DNA of 64,000 nt from positions 674,115,640-674,179,639 of the forward strand of contig NC_133325.1 in NCBI RefSeq assembly GCF_042186555.1. Direction: 5' to 3'. Below the pieces are notes generated by a model. It saw nothing but the letters and a program-made list of their open reading frames with translations. It was not told the origin of the DNA and did not search any database. The position numbers and the translations under genes were made by a program. This DNA is from Aquarana catesbeiana (Eukaryota; Chordata; Amphibia; Anura; Ranidae). The first letter of the stretch is position 1; each line of letters opens with the position of its first letter. Shown here one piece after another: positions 55,121 to 64,000 of this stretch.

Positions 55121-55386
55121 TTAGGGTTGCAAACAAGTGGAATTCCAGGCAAAGCTTTTTTTTCATTTAGAGAAGGTTAAACCTGTGACAGTTTTTTAAT
55201 TACTGTCTGATTCCCTGTTGGAGGATTTCCCCTAACTTTTCTGTTGTGCTGGGTTGGGCATCAGGAATACATTTCTATACATTCTTACATTTTCAAGAAA
55301 ATCTGATGATTTACAAGTTTGCTTTCGATAAACTGGAACATAGAAACACAGCTGTGTTTTGAAAAGACATTTAATGTTATACAGTA

Positions 55387-57007
55387 CAGTGCCTTGGAAA
55401 AGTATTCATACCCCTTGAAATGTTACACATTTTGTCATGTTACAACCAAAAACTTAAAAAAAATGTTGGGGAATATTATGTGATAGACCAACACAAAGTG
55501 GCACATAATTGTGATGTGAAAGGAAAATGATAAATGGTTTTCAAAATGGTTTACAAATAAATATGTGAAAAGTGTGGCGTGCATTTGTATTCAGCCCCCC
55601 TGAGTCAATACTTTTTCTAGAACCACCTTTCACTGCAATTACAGCTGCAAGTCTTTTTGGGGATGTCTCTACCAGCTTTGCACATCTAGAGGAGTGACAT
55701 TTTTGCCCATTCTTCTTTGCAAAATAGCTCAAGCTCTGTCAGATTGGATGGAGAGAGTCTGTGAACAACACTTTTCAAGTCTTGCCACAGATTATTGGAT
55801 TTAGGTCTGGGCTTTGACTGGACCATTCTAACACATGAATATGCTTTGATCTAAACCATTCCATTGTAGCTCTGGCTGTATATTTAGGGTGTTGTCCTGC
55901 TGATAGGTGAACCTCCGCCCCAGTCTCAAGTCTTTTGCAGACTCTAACAGGTTTTCTTTTAAGATTGCCCTGTGTTTGGCTCCATCCATCTTCCCATCAT
56001 CTCTGACCAGCTTCCCTGTCCCTTCTGAAGAAAAGCATTCCCACAACATGATGCTGCCACCACCATGTTTCACAGTGGGGAGGATGTGTTCAGGGTGATG
56101 TGCAGTGTTCGTTTTAAGCCACACATAGTGTTTTGCTTTTAGGCCAAAAAGTTCAATTTTGGTCTCATCTGACCAGAGCACCTTCTTCAACATGTTTGCT
56201 GTGTCCCCCATATGGCTTTTTGCAAACTGCAAATGGGACTTCTTATGGCTTTCTTTCAACAATGACTTTCTTCCTGCCACACTTCCATGAAGCCCAGATT
56301 TGTGGGGTGCATGACTAATAGTGGTCCTGTGGACAGATTCTCCCACCTAAGCTGTGGATCTCTGCAGCTCCTCCAGAGTTACCATGGGCCTCTTGGCTGC
56401 TTCTTTGATTAATGCGCTCCTTGCCCGGCCTGTCTGTTTAGGTGGACAGCCACGACTTGGTAGGTTTGCCGTTGTACCATACTCTTTCCATTTTCGGATG
56501 ATGGATTGAACGGTGCTCCGTGAGATGTTCAAAGCTTGGGATAATTTTTTATAGCCTAATCCTGTTTTAAACTTCTCCACAATTTTATCCCTGATCTGTC
56601 TGGTGTGTTCCTTGGCCTTCATGATACTGTTTGTTCACTAAGATTCTCTAACAAACCTCTAAGGGCTTCACAGAACAGCTGTATTTTTACTGAGATTAAA
56701 TTACACACAGGTGGGCTCTATTTACTAATTAGGTGACTTCTGAAGGCAATTGTTTCCACTAGATTTTAGTTAGGGGTATCAGCGTAAAGGGGGCTGAATA
56801 CAAATGCACGCCACACTTTTCAAATATTTCGCTGTAAAAAAAATTGTAATTGAAAACCATTTCTCGTTTTCCTACCACTACACAATTATGTGCCACTTTG
56901 TGTTGGTATATCACATAAAATCCTAATAAAACAAATTTACGTTTTTGGTTGTAACATGACAAAATGTGGAAAATTTCGAGGGGTATGAATACTTTTTCAA
57001 GGAACTG
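55387..57007 (-). mobile_element. Tc1-type transposon, 1.6 kb
   Basis: Inverted ends CAGTGCCTTGGAAAAGTATT (left) and CAGTTCCTTGAAAAAGTATT (complement of the right) extend about 150-200 bp with AAAATGTTACACATTTTGTC-type text, flanked by TA at 55385-55386 and 57008-57009. 1,621 bp is the normal length for Tc1. It contains a decayed transposase on the minus strand. Confidence 0.95.
55600..56622 (-). pseudogene. Tc1-type transposase, broken, catalytic Glu lost
   Basis: From 56622: MKAKEHTRQIRDKIVEKFKT, ALNISRSTVQSIIRKWKEYG and KQTGRARSALIKEA are the bipartite DNA-binding domain. After a stop near 56347: VLWSDETKIELFG (first Asp), HGGGSIMLWECFSSEGTG, FTYQQDN (second Asp). Stops follow near 55828; then in another frame NNLWQDLKSVVHRLSPS, where a Tc1 protein should read PDLNPIENLW. 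The four bases encoding the Glu region are missing, so the third catalytic residue is gone. Confidence 0.9.
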
Positions 57008-57009
57008 TA

Positions 57010-57396
57010 GATAACAACTGAGTGGTAACAAAACCTAATGTTAAAGTTGGAATTAAAGCTGAACTCCAGAGATATTCCAAAACTACCCTTGATTGGGGGC
57101 ACTGTCACTGGCTGCACTGCTCTGGTGGCATTATGATCAGAGATAATGGCTGGCTGCACTGACATACAGTGATCAGAGCAACTAGCCATTGCACATAATC
57201 ACTGCCACAGCAGCATGTTACTATAGTGACGCTGTACTTGCTCTGGTGACAGTAAGTAGAAGAAAACAAATGATCAGAGACACTAGCTGCTGTACTGTCA
57301 CACAGTGTCATCAGTGTAGCAATCAGTGTCTCTTATCAATAGACAGAGCAGTACAGTATCACCGTAGTGACATTGTACTGCTTGGGGGGGGGGGGG
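57010..57396. other. unassigned sequence
   Basis: No gene. It contains CACTGTCACTGGCTGCACT-type near-repeats and ends in a G homopolymer (57384-57396) that is the target of the next MITE. Confidence 0.5.
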
Positions 57397-57556
57397 TAGG
57401 GTTGCCACCTCATCCCTTTAAAACCAAACACATATTAATTACACAGGTTTTGTGGCTGATTAAGGTGGTAATTAAACTCACTTAGTGCCTTATGTGTGCA
57501 TTACATTAACCTCAGAACCTGTGTAATTAATTTAAAGGGATAAGGTGGCAACCCTA
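57397..57556. mobile_element. 160-bp foldback MITE (TAGGGTTGCCACCT ends)
   Basis: TAGGGTTGCCACCTCATCCC at the left is mirrored at the right by GGGATAAGGTGGCAACCCTA; the inner arms (AATTACACAGGTT) also pair. It sits in a run of G, with GGGGGGGG before and GGGGGGCG after, compatible with an 8-bp hAT duplication. Confidence 0.75.
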
Positions 57557-57831
57557 GGGGGGCGATCCTTTTTTTTCCCTAAGAGTTCTTACTACAGCCC
57601 AATGGCCCAATGACTGCAGTATGCAAGTGCTGATTCCTGTGAGAGGAAACAGCTAAAAGCCTACAGAAATGCAGTGTTTGTTTGCAAGTAGGATTGCTGT
57701 GATTGGTCACAGGAATCATGGTACAGAGATGATTTCATTGGCCCTGCACCCTTCTCTGATGGGCTGTGTTGCTGCATGCTCTAGGAACTGCACACGAGCA
57801 GCCGATGAAGGAGACAATATACAGTATATAC

Positions 57832-57877
<46 letters not shown>

Positions 57878-58015
57878 CTCCACATCAAAGAAGCTCCCAT
57901 GTTGCCATTTCTATATAATGGCCGAAGGGGAAGCAGTTAAAGTTTACATAAACCTATTTTCAGTATGTTTGGCTTCATGTCTAACAGTTTTCTTAAAAGC
58001 ATTATATACTTTTAA
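57557..58015. repeat. unassigned sequence with TA/CA microsatellite
   Basis: No gene. A compound microsatellite (TA)n(CA)n spans about 57826-57878. The rest has no recognisable feature. Confidence 0.7.
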
Positions 58016-58950
58016 CCACTTGCCGACCGCCTTCCGCATGTATACTGCGGCAAGGCAGCTCGGCTGCGCAAACCGACTTAACTGTACGTCGGTCTGTGCA
58101 TGTCGTAGTGTCGGCGCGAGTACTAATGGGTCCGGGGGACTCGATGTCCGCCGACCACCCGCGATCGCGGTACAGAGAGCCAGAATGGGGATCTGCCTAT
58201 GTAAATAAGGGGGATCCCCGTTCAAACAGGGGACAATACTGAGATCCGCTGTTCCTAGTGATCAGGAACAGCGATCTCTGTCTTGTCCCAGTAAGCCCAT
58301 CCACCACACAGTTAGATCATACCCAGGGAACACAGGTAACCCCTTGATCTCCCCCTAGTGTTAACCCCTTCCCTGCCAGTGTCATTTATGCATTGATCAA
58401 TGTATTTTTTTTAGCACTGATCACTTTAATAATGTCACTGGTTCCCAAAAAGTGTCACTTGGGGTCAGATTTGTTCGCTGCAATGTCGCAGCCCCGCTAA
58501 AAATCGCAGATTGCCGCTATTACAAGTAAAAACAATAAAAAAAAAATTCAAAGTCCCTAAATCTATCCCCTATTTTGTAGATGCTATAACTTTTGCGCAA
58601 ACCAATCAGTATATCTTTATTGGGATTTTTTATACCAAAAATATGTAGAAGAATACATATTGGCCTAAACTGATGAATACATTTGTTTTTTTATATATAT
58701 ATTTTTTTTGGATATGCATTATAGAAGAAAGTAAAAAATATAGTTTTTTTTCAAAATTGTCAGTCTTTTTTGTTTATAGCCCAAAAAAAAAACCAAAAAA
58801 AGAGGTGATCAAATACCACCAAAAGAAAACTCTATTTGCGGGAAAAAAAGGACATCAATTTTGTTTGGGTACAGCGTCGCACAACCGCACAATTGACAGT
58901 TAAAGCGACGCATTGCCGTATCGCTAAAAATGGCCTGGTCATTAAGGGGG
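58016..58950. mobile_element. TTAA-type element, inverted orientation
   Basis: TTAA at 58012-58015 then CCACTTGCCGACCGCC; the right end AAGGGGG is followed by TTGA (58951-58954), one base off TTAA. The inner blocks are the reverse complement of the 40372 copy, e.g. AACTCTATTTGCGGG and TTAACTGAGTCAACC-like text at the right. No gene. Confidence 0.7.
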
Positions 58951-58954
58951 TTGA

Positions 58955-59896
58955 CTCAGTTAAATTGATGATAGGCAACTTCTATCCTCATATTGATTAG
59001 TGGTTCCAAATTAATAATAACTACTGCAGTAGGGAACAGACACAAAAGATACGCTCAGCATCTTTCCAAATTACTGTTCTGCTTTATTATGACGCAATTG
59101 AAGGTTTTTATGCACATGATTACGTAGGTATCACATTAATATTACAATTGTACATTTATGGTAACAAGGGGCGTTACATAGGCAGGCTTATTCTAATCAG
59201 GACTCGAAAGAATGTAAACATGTACTGAAAACATTATTAGTGCCGTGTGCACAGTGAGGGCAATGGGCAATACATACAAAATAGAATACAATTATATACA
59301 GAACTTACAAATTTCCATTACAGTCTAAATCCTTCCGGGGCTGAAGTAGTTACATTTTTTTGTTGTTTTAACTAGATATTAGTGTAGTTATATTCCTTCA
59401 CAAGTGTCAGGTCTCATGCTACAGAGAGCGGTCATGTATTAACCCGTGCAGTGCCATGTTGCATACCTCATGTTTGAAAATAAACAGAAACTTCTGACAC
59501 AGGAATATAAAGATTTACTCTGCTATAGGCTGTGCATATAGGGAAACAAATGACGCCATAAAACTACAAGAATAATGAACATCAAATGCATGTTAAGAAA
59601 AAACACACAAGGTACAAGCAAAAGGGTTTATAATGCTTTTAAGTAAATAATTTTTGATAAATTTCATGCAAAGTTTCTCACCTGGGGATTCTACCAGTAA
59701 CAGCACTTCCTATTGCAGGCTGACAGCGTTAATCCATTGCCTTGCAATTAGTAGCAGCATGGTCAGCCTGTTGTGTGCGCTCCTTCAGTTGGTTGTTGGA
59801 TTTCCTATCTGATAGACCTGATTTGCAGCCCAATGGCCAAATGAATGCGTGCACAAGGCAGTCTGACAATGTCGATAATTGCAAGGAAGTGCCTTA
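58955..59896. other. unassigned sequence
   Basis: No gene seen and no clear repeat. A/T-rich, with a TTACATTTTTTTGTTG tract near 59350. Confidence 0.45.
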
Positions 59897-59908
59897 TGCC
59901 GTGTACAC

Positions 59909-61146
59909 CAGGGGCGGATTCAGGGGGGGGGGGCAACGGGGCAATTGCCACCCCCGAGAAATTTGTTGCGGGCCTATCAGATAAGAGAGCGGGCGGCTCC
60001 GCGAGCCGCTCCGCAGGTCTCTCCGCGGGTGAATCGGGCGGCAAGCTTTGCGAGCGGTCGGCGCAGTTTGTGGGCGGCTCGGCGTGAGCGCACAGCTGAC
60101 CAATCAGCTAGCCAAAGGACAGGGAGCAGAGAAATGAGATCATCTCTCACCACCCTGCATCCCTGCAGTAACTAAGTTCCGCCCTCACTGTGCAGGCTCC
60201 CTGAGTCTGGGACACAGCAAGAAACAGACAAAACACCACCTTAGCAGGCAGGTGACTATCCGCAAATTGTGGCAGGTGATGTGGCAAGTGACAGGTGACG
60301 TGGCAAGTGACAATCCGCAAGGTGTGGCAAGTTACGTGGCAAGTGAAAATCTGCAAGGTGTGGCAGGTGATGTGGCAAGTGACAATCCGCAAGGTGTGGC
60401 AGGTGACGTGGCAAGTGACAATCCGCAAGGTGTGGCAAGTGACGTGGCAAGTGGACAATCTGCAATGTGTGGCAAGTGACGTGGCAAGTGACAATCCGCA
60501 AGGTGTGGCAAGTGACGTGGCAAGTGACAATCCGCAAGGTGTGGCAGGTGACATGGCAAGTGACAATCCGCAAGGTGTGGCAGGTGACGTGGCAAGTGAC
60601 AATCCACAAGGTGTGGCAAGTGACAATCCGCAAGGTGTGGCAGGTGACGTGGCAAGTGGAAAATCCGCAAGGTGTGGCAGGTGACGTGGCAAGTGGACAA
60701 TCCGCAAGGTGTGGCAGGTGACGTGGTAAGTGACAATCCGCAAAGTGTGGCAGGTGATGTGGCAAGTGACAATCCGTAAGGTGTGGCAAGTGACAATCCA
60801 CAAGGTGTGGCAGGTGACGTGGCAAGTGACAATTCGCAATGTGTGGCAGATGACGTGGCAGGTGACAATCTGCATCTGTGGCAGCCAAGTGACAATTTGC
60901 AACGTGTGGCAGGTGACGGTGGAAAGTGACACACTCGGGGCTCCCACTGATTCTGCATTATGGTCAGTTGAACCATTTCATTTTATATTACAAAGTAATA
61001 ATAGAAATAATGCGCTTCAATCATATTGACACCATAATAACCATGGTGCAGTGATGAATGATGCGCCGACATCAGCCATTTCCTCGATAAAAAAAACGTA
61101 TTTCTGACAGTGCCCCTCCCGAGACAAGACTCTGGATCCGCCCCTA
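59909..61146. mobile_element. hAT-type element carrying a 36-bp minisatellite
   Basis: Ends CAGGGGCGGATTCAGG (left) and TAGGGGCGGATCCAGAG (complement of the right) are flanked by the exact 8-bp duplication GTGTACAC at 59901-59908 and 61147-61154. 1,238 bp, no transposase. More than half is a tandem array. The target lies in the terminal repeat of a MITE. Confidence 0.9.
60248..60920. repeat. 36-bp minisatellite (GTGGCAAGTGACAATCCGCA-type)
   Basis: About 18 units of 36 bp plus shortened variants, e.g. GGCAGGTGACGTGGCAAGTG + ACAATCCGCAAGGTGT. The period is a multiple of three, so frames up to 266 codons stay open on the minus strand (repeats of CHTLRIVTCH). No start context or domain supports them as genes. 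Confidence 0.93.
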
Positions 61147-61561
61147 GTGTACACACAAGCAGAATGTCCGACAGAAAAAGTCAGACGGGAGCTTTTCATC
61201 GTATATTCCGATCATGTGTATGCCCCAACAGACTTCTTACGTCGAAAATTCTGACGGACCTAGAAAGAGAATATGTTCTAAATTTTTCCGACGGAACCAA
61301 TTCCTATTGGGAAAACCGCTCGTCTGTATGCTGTTCTGACGTACCAAAAACAATGCATGCACTGAAGCAAGTACGAGATGGAAGCTACTGGCTATTGAAC
61401 TTCCATTTTCTAGTCCTGTCGTACGTGTTGTGCGTCACCGCGTTCTGGACAGTCGGAATTTGGTGTGACCGTGTGTATGCAAGACAGCTTGAGCGGAATT
61501 CCATTGGTAAAACTTTCAGAGTTTATTCAGATGGGAAAACCGGTCGCGTGTACAGGGCATA

Positions 61562-62605
61562 AGTGTTGTCAGCCTGCAACAGGAAGTGCTGTTACTGACA
61601 GGATCTCCATGAAAAAACTTTAGGGCCCTTTTACACTAATGCACTTTTGATGTGTTCCCACTGACTTTCAAAGTAAGGTGCCTTTTTGAAAAAATGCACT
61701 GAACATGCAGCATGCACCACTAGTCAAAGTGCAGTGCATCTGCTGTGTTATTGGTTACATATGATTTAATAATGAATAGTTTTCATGCGCTTTTGTCACC
61801 CTGGAAAGTCACAGCAAAAGCATGTATGTGTGTGTGTGTGTGTGTGGGGGGGGGGGTGCTAGGCAGGTCACATCCTCCATGGTTTCCCATTAACTAGTTG
61901 GGCGTCAAGTGCTGGGTCACATGGAAGACCTACCCCTCTATGTTAGGAACTTGGTAACAGGGTCACTTTGCCACACACACATGGGGTACCTTTACTTTGT
62001 GCCATCTTCACAATGATCTGGGACAATGTTGAGGCTGCCTTTGGGGAACACCCGACCCCAAAGTGGACCGCCACTCCCAGAGATGAACGTACACCATGCA
62101 CACTGGCACTGCAACTGTTCTCCAGTCAACTCTTGGTGTTCCATGTCAAAGTACACCTTCACCGTACTTTGCATTTTAGAGGGACACGCTGAGCCAAAGT
62201 CCACATCCACCTGTCCAGCATTTTCCACTACAACTCCCCAGTAGCGGAGTGGGCCTCGCCATGCACTCTGCACAGGCTCCACACGTGCACTCAACCTAAC
62301 TTTTTAACCTTCCTTACCTCTTTACAGGATGGGGAACATTTGTGGTGCGATCCGCTCCCATTGCTATGGTAGAAAGGACTGGAGAAAAGAATGTCAACAG
62401 CATCTCCCTTGCTGCTAGACGCTGTTCCACCTATAACAGGTACATGCTATCATCAGACTGCTTGTTAAAGTTCCATTACTCTTGGCAACTACTTATGTCT
62501 TCACATCACCTCCCTCCATGCTGAGGTCTTCATGCCCCAATGTGTTAAGACCCACTCGGCGAACTATGTGTGTGCTGGTTACTTACTATACAACAATGTT
62601 TCAAA
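61562..62605. other. unassigned sequence with microsatellite
   Basis: No gene. (TG)n followed by (G)n at about 61822-61857. A MITE-like start TAGGGCCCTTTTACACTAAT at 61621 has no clear partner. The 100-codon minus frame at 61992 has no support. Confidence 0.45.
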
Positions 62606-63220
62606 CAGTGGCGGCTGCTGCTTATAATTTTGGGGGGTCAGCAAACAAACCTCACTCACCCTCACACTCTGGCGCACACAACATGCTGCATGTGAATCAG
62701 GACAGACTAGGTCCCAGGATGTACAGATGTGGACCGTAGATCAAGACAGATCAATACTGAACTTCTAATGGTATGTAGGAATCATCTTATCTTCCTTCTT
62801 CCTCTAGACTACTATCAGTGGCTGCTTGTGGTTTTATTTGGGGGGGCAACAAACAACCTCCCACCTGAGTGATCGGCGTCACCTCCCCCCGCTATCTGCC
62901 GGTCGGTCCGGCACTTACCCCATCTAAGCGGGTAGCGGGTGGTGGGCAGCGGCTCTGTGCCCTCCCCTTCATTGGCAGCTTCCAGCATGCGGCTCCTCCC
63001 CTCCTCCTAGGCATCCAATAGGATTGCCTGTCCTTTCAGCCAATTGGGTGACGATCCTCAAAACCTGCTTCTGGATTAGCCAGGAGGAGGATCAGTGTTA
63101 CAATAGTGAATATTCATTCACTCTTGTAGCACACCTGGGTGGGCTCCGTTCGCCTTCTCTGCGCCCCGAGCCCACTCTATTTTGAAGCCTTTTACAGGCT
63201 TTTTACAGCCATTTTACAGT
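62606..63220. mobile_element. hAT-like element of the 53536 family, rearranged
   Basis: Two left ends occur in series: CAGTGGCGGCTGCTGC at 62606 and CAGTGGCTGCTTGTGG at 62816, each followed by TTTGGGGGGG-type text. From 63000 the sequence matches 54060-54220 (CCTTTCAGCCAATTGGGTGA, GAATATTCATTCAC, CACCTGGGTGGGCTCCG). The minisatellite is lacking. The right end was not found. Confidence 0.6.
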
Positions 63221-64000
63221 TCAACAGACAAGACATGATACTTCCTTACTAATATCTATAACTACAGGCTAAAAGCTACCCTCAGTTGATGCAGTCCCTC
63301 ATCCCCAAAGGATGGAACTGGATTGTCTTTTTTTAACCGGATTAACTATGTAACTATATAAGAGATTTCTCCAGCACTGCTATCTTCAGGACAAACCCCA
63401 TATTAAGAGTCTCTGTTGCAGGCCATGACAAGCGACATTCTCCTACTCCTGCGGGTCTCTTCATCTGTCTCCATCCCTTACAGGTCTCACAACCCACAGT
63501 TGTACTAGAACTCCTTGGCTTCTCTCTCTCTCTCAAGTCTCTCTCCTACAGGGCCGATGACTCCTCCCCTGAACCAGACCACTGTCCCACTTTTATATCA
63601 CACAGGGCAAGTGGGCGGGACCCAGACAGGAACCCACCAAAAAGCCTAAAAAACTGGGCAAAGTATTAACCCCAGACCTTCCAGCTGGGACAGCACCCAC
63701 TGACTGCTTCAGCCTGCTTACAAGCGCACCAGTGTGAAAGGGGCCTTATATTAGATTTACAAAAAATGAGAATGAGACATAATGGAAAATTGAATTGAAA
63801 ATTAAATTTTGGCTTTATATACACTTTTGACATGCACAAAAAAATGACTAATATATTTGAGTACAAGCAGCAAGTATATCTGTTTACAATATTTACTAGT
63901 TCTCACAGCCAAACATTTTCAGAGTCAGTAAAAAAATATATAGATAATTACTAAATTGCAAATGTCTCAGACTATAAAAAGCAAATTAAGAATTAAAGGT
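63221..64000. other. unassigned sequence
   Basis: No gene. CT-rich microsatellite at 63521-63534. CACCAGTGTGAAAGGGGCC near 63728 looks like a terminal fragment of a MITE of the 54714 type. Confidence 0.45.

Larger units (their letters stand above)
59897..61559. mobile_element. Harbinger-related MITE split by a hAT element
   Basis: Ends TGCCGTGTACACAAGC (after removing the insertion) and TGCCCTGTACACGCGACCGG (complement of the right) lie between TA at 59895-59896 and 61560-61561. Without the hAT insertion it is about 417 bp, like the 15677 MITE, and shares GTACGTGTTGTGCGTCACC and CGTTCTGG-type text with it and with the right end of Harbinger copy 2. Confidence 0.75.

Noticed and set aside
60147..60976. 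210-266 codon minus-strand frames of CHTLRIVTCH repeats
   Set aside because: Same artefact from a 36-bp minisatellite within a hAT element.

Overview
The window looks like a gene-poor stretch of a vertebrate genome, most likely an anuran amphibian (frog). That is an inference from the mix of elements: Tc1 transposons, PIF/Harbinger transposons with accessory Myb-like and MADF genes, chromodomain Ty3/gypsy retrotransposons, L1-type LINE pieces, many hAT-type elements and several dense foldback MITE families. I found no convincing host gene, tRNA, rRNA, CRISPR array or prokaryotic operon. Almost every readable protein belongs to a mobile element, and most of those reading frames are broken.

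Layout. 0.25-0.7 kb: a foldback retroposon with a 14-bp target duplication. 1.4-4.3 kb: a hAT-type element (8-bp duplication) holding other elements and a 22-bp minisatellite. 4.8-10 kb: an LTR-like piece, then a 5'-truncated LINE split by a 2-kb palindromic element. 12-16 kb: MITE families. 17-18.5 kb: gag and one LTR of a Ty3/gypsy element. 18.5-26.1 kb: a Harbinger copy whose intron is split by a Tc1 element, itself split by a hAT element that carries a 2.4-kb satellite of 30-bp units. 26-28 kb: the 3' end of a chromodomain Ty3/gypsy element. 28.3-34.7 kb: a complete but decayed Ty3/gypsy element with both LTRs and a 5-bp duplication, itself split by a solo LTR. 34.8-35.3 kb: tandem and inverted arrays. 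35.6-38.2 kb: a second Harbinger fragment (Myb-like and MADF genes). 38.2-41.3 kb: foldback elements. 41.9-50.5 kb: the most complete Harbinger copy, with MADF, Myb-like and an apparently intact two-exon transposase. It is interrupted by a 1.26-kb foldback retroposon that carries a hammerhead-ribozyme-like core. 50.9-64 kb: hAT-type elements, a second Tc1 element, MITEs, a 36-bp minisatellite and unassigned sequence.

How the parts work together. The Harbinger copy at 41.9-50.5 kb has three genes. MADF and Myb-like are divergent around a short shared promoter region, and the transposase converges on Myb-like. Short MITEs elsewhere in the window share its terminal sequences and TA flanks, so they may be its non-autonomous derivatives. 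Two Ty3/gypsy elements carry, next to the LTR, a stretch complementary to the predicted start of their own transcript. This matches the self-priming mechanism known for Tf1/sushi-type elements. Clean nesting with target duplications at nearly every level gives a relative insertion order.
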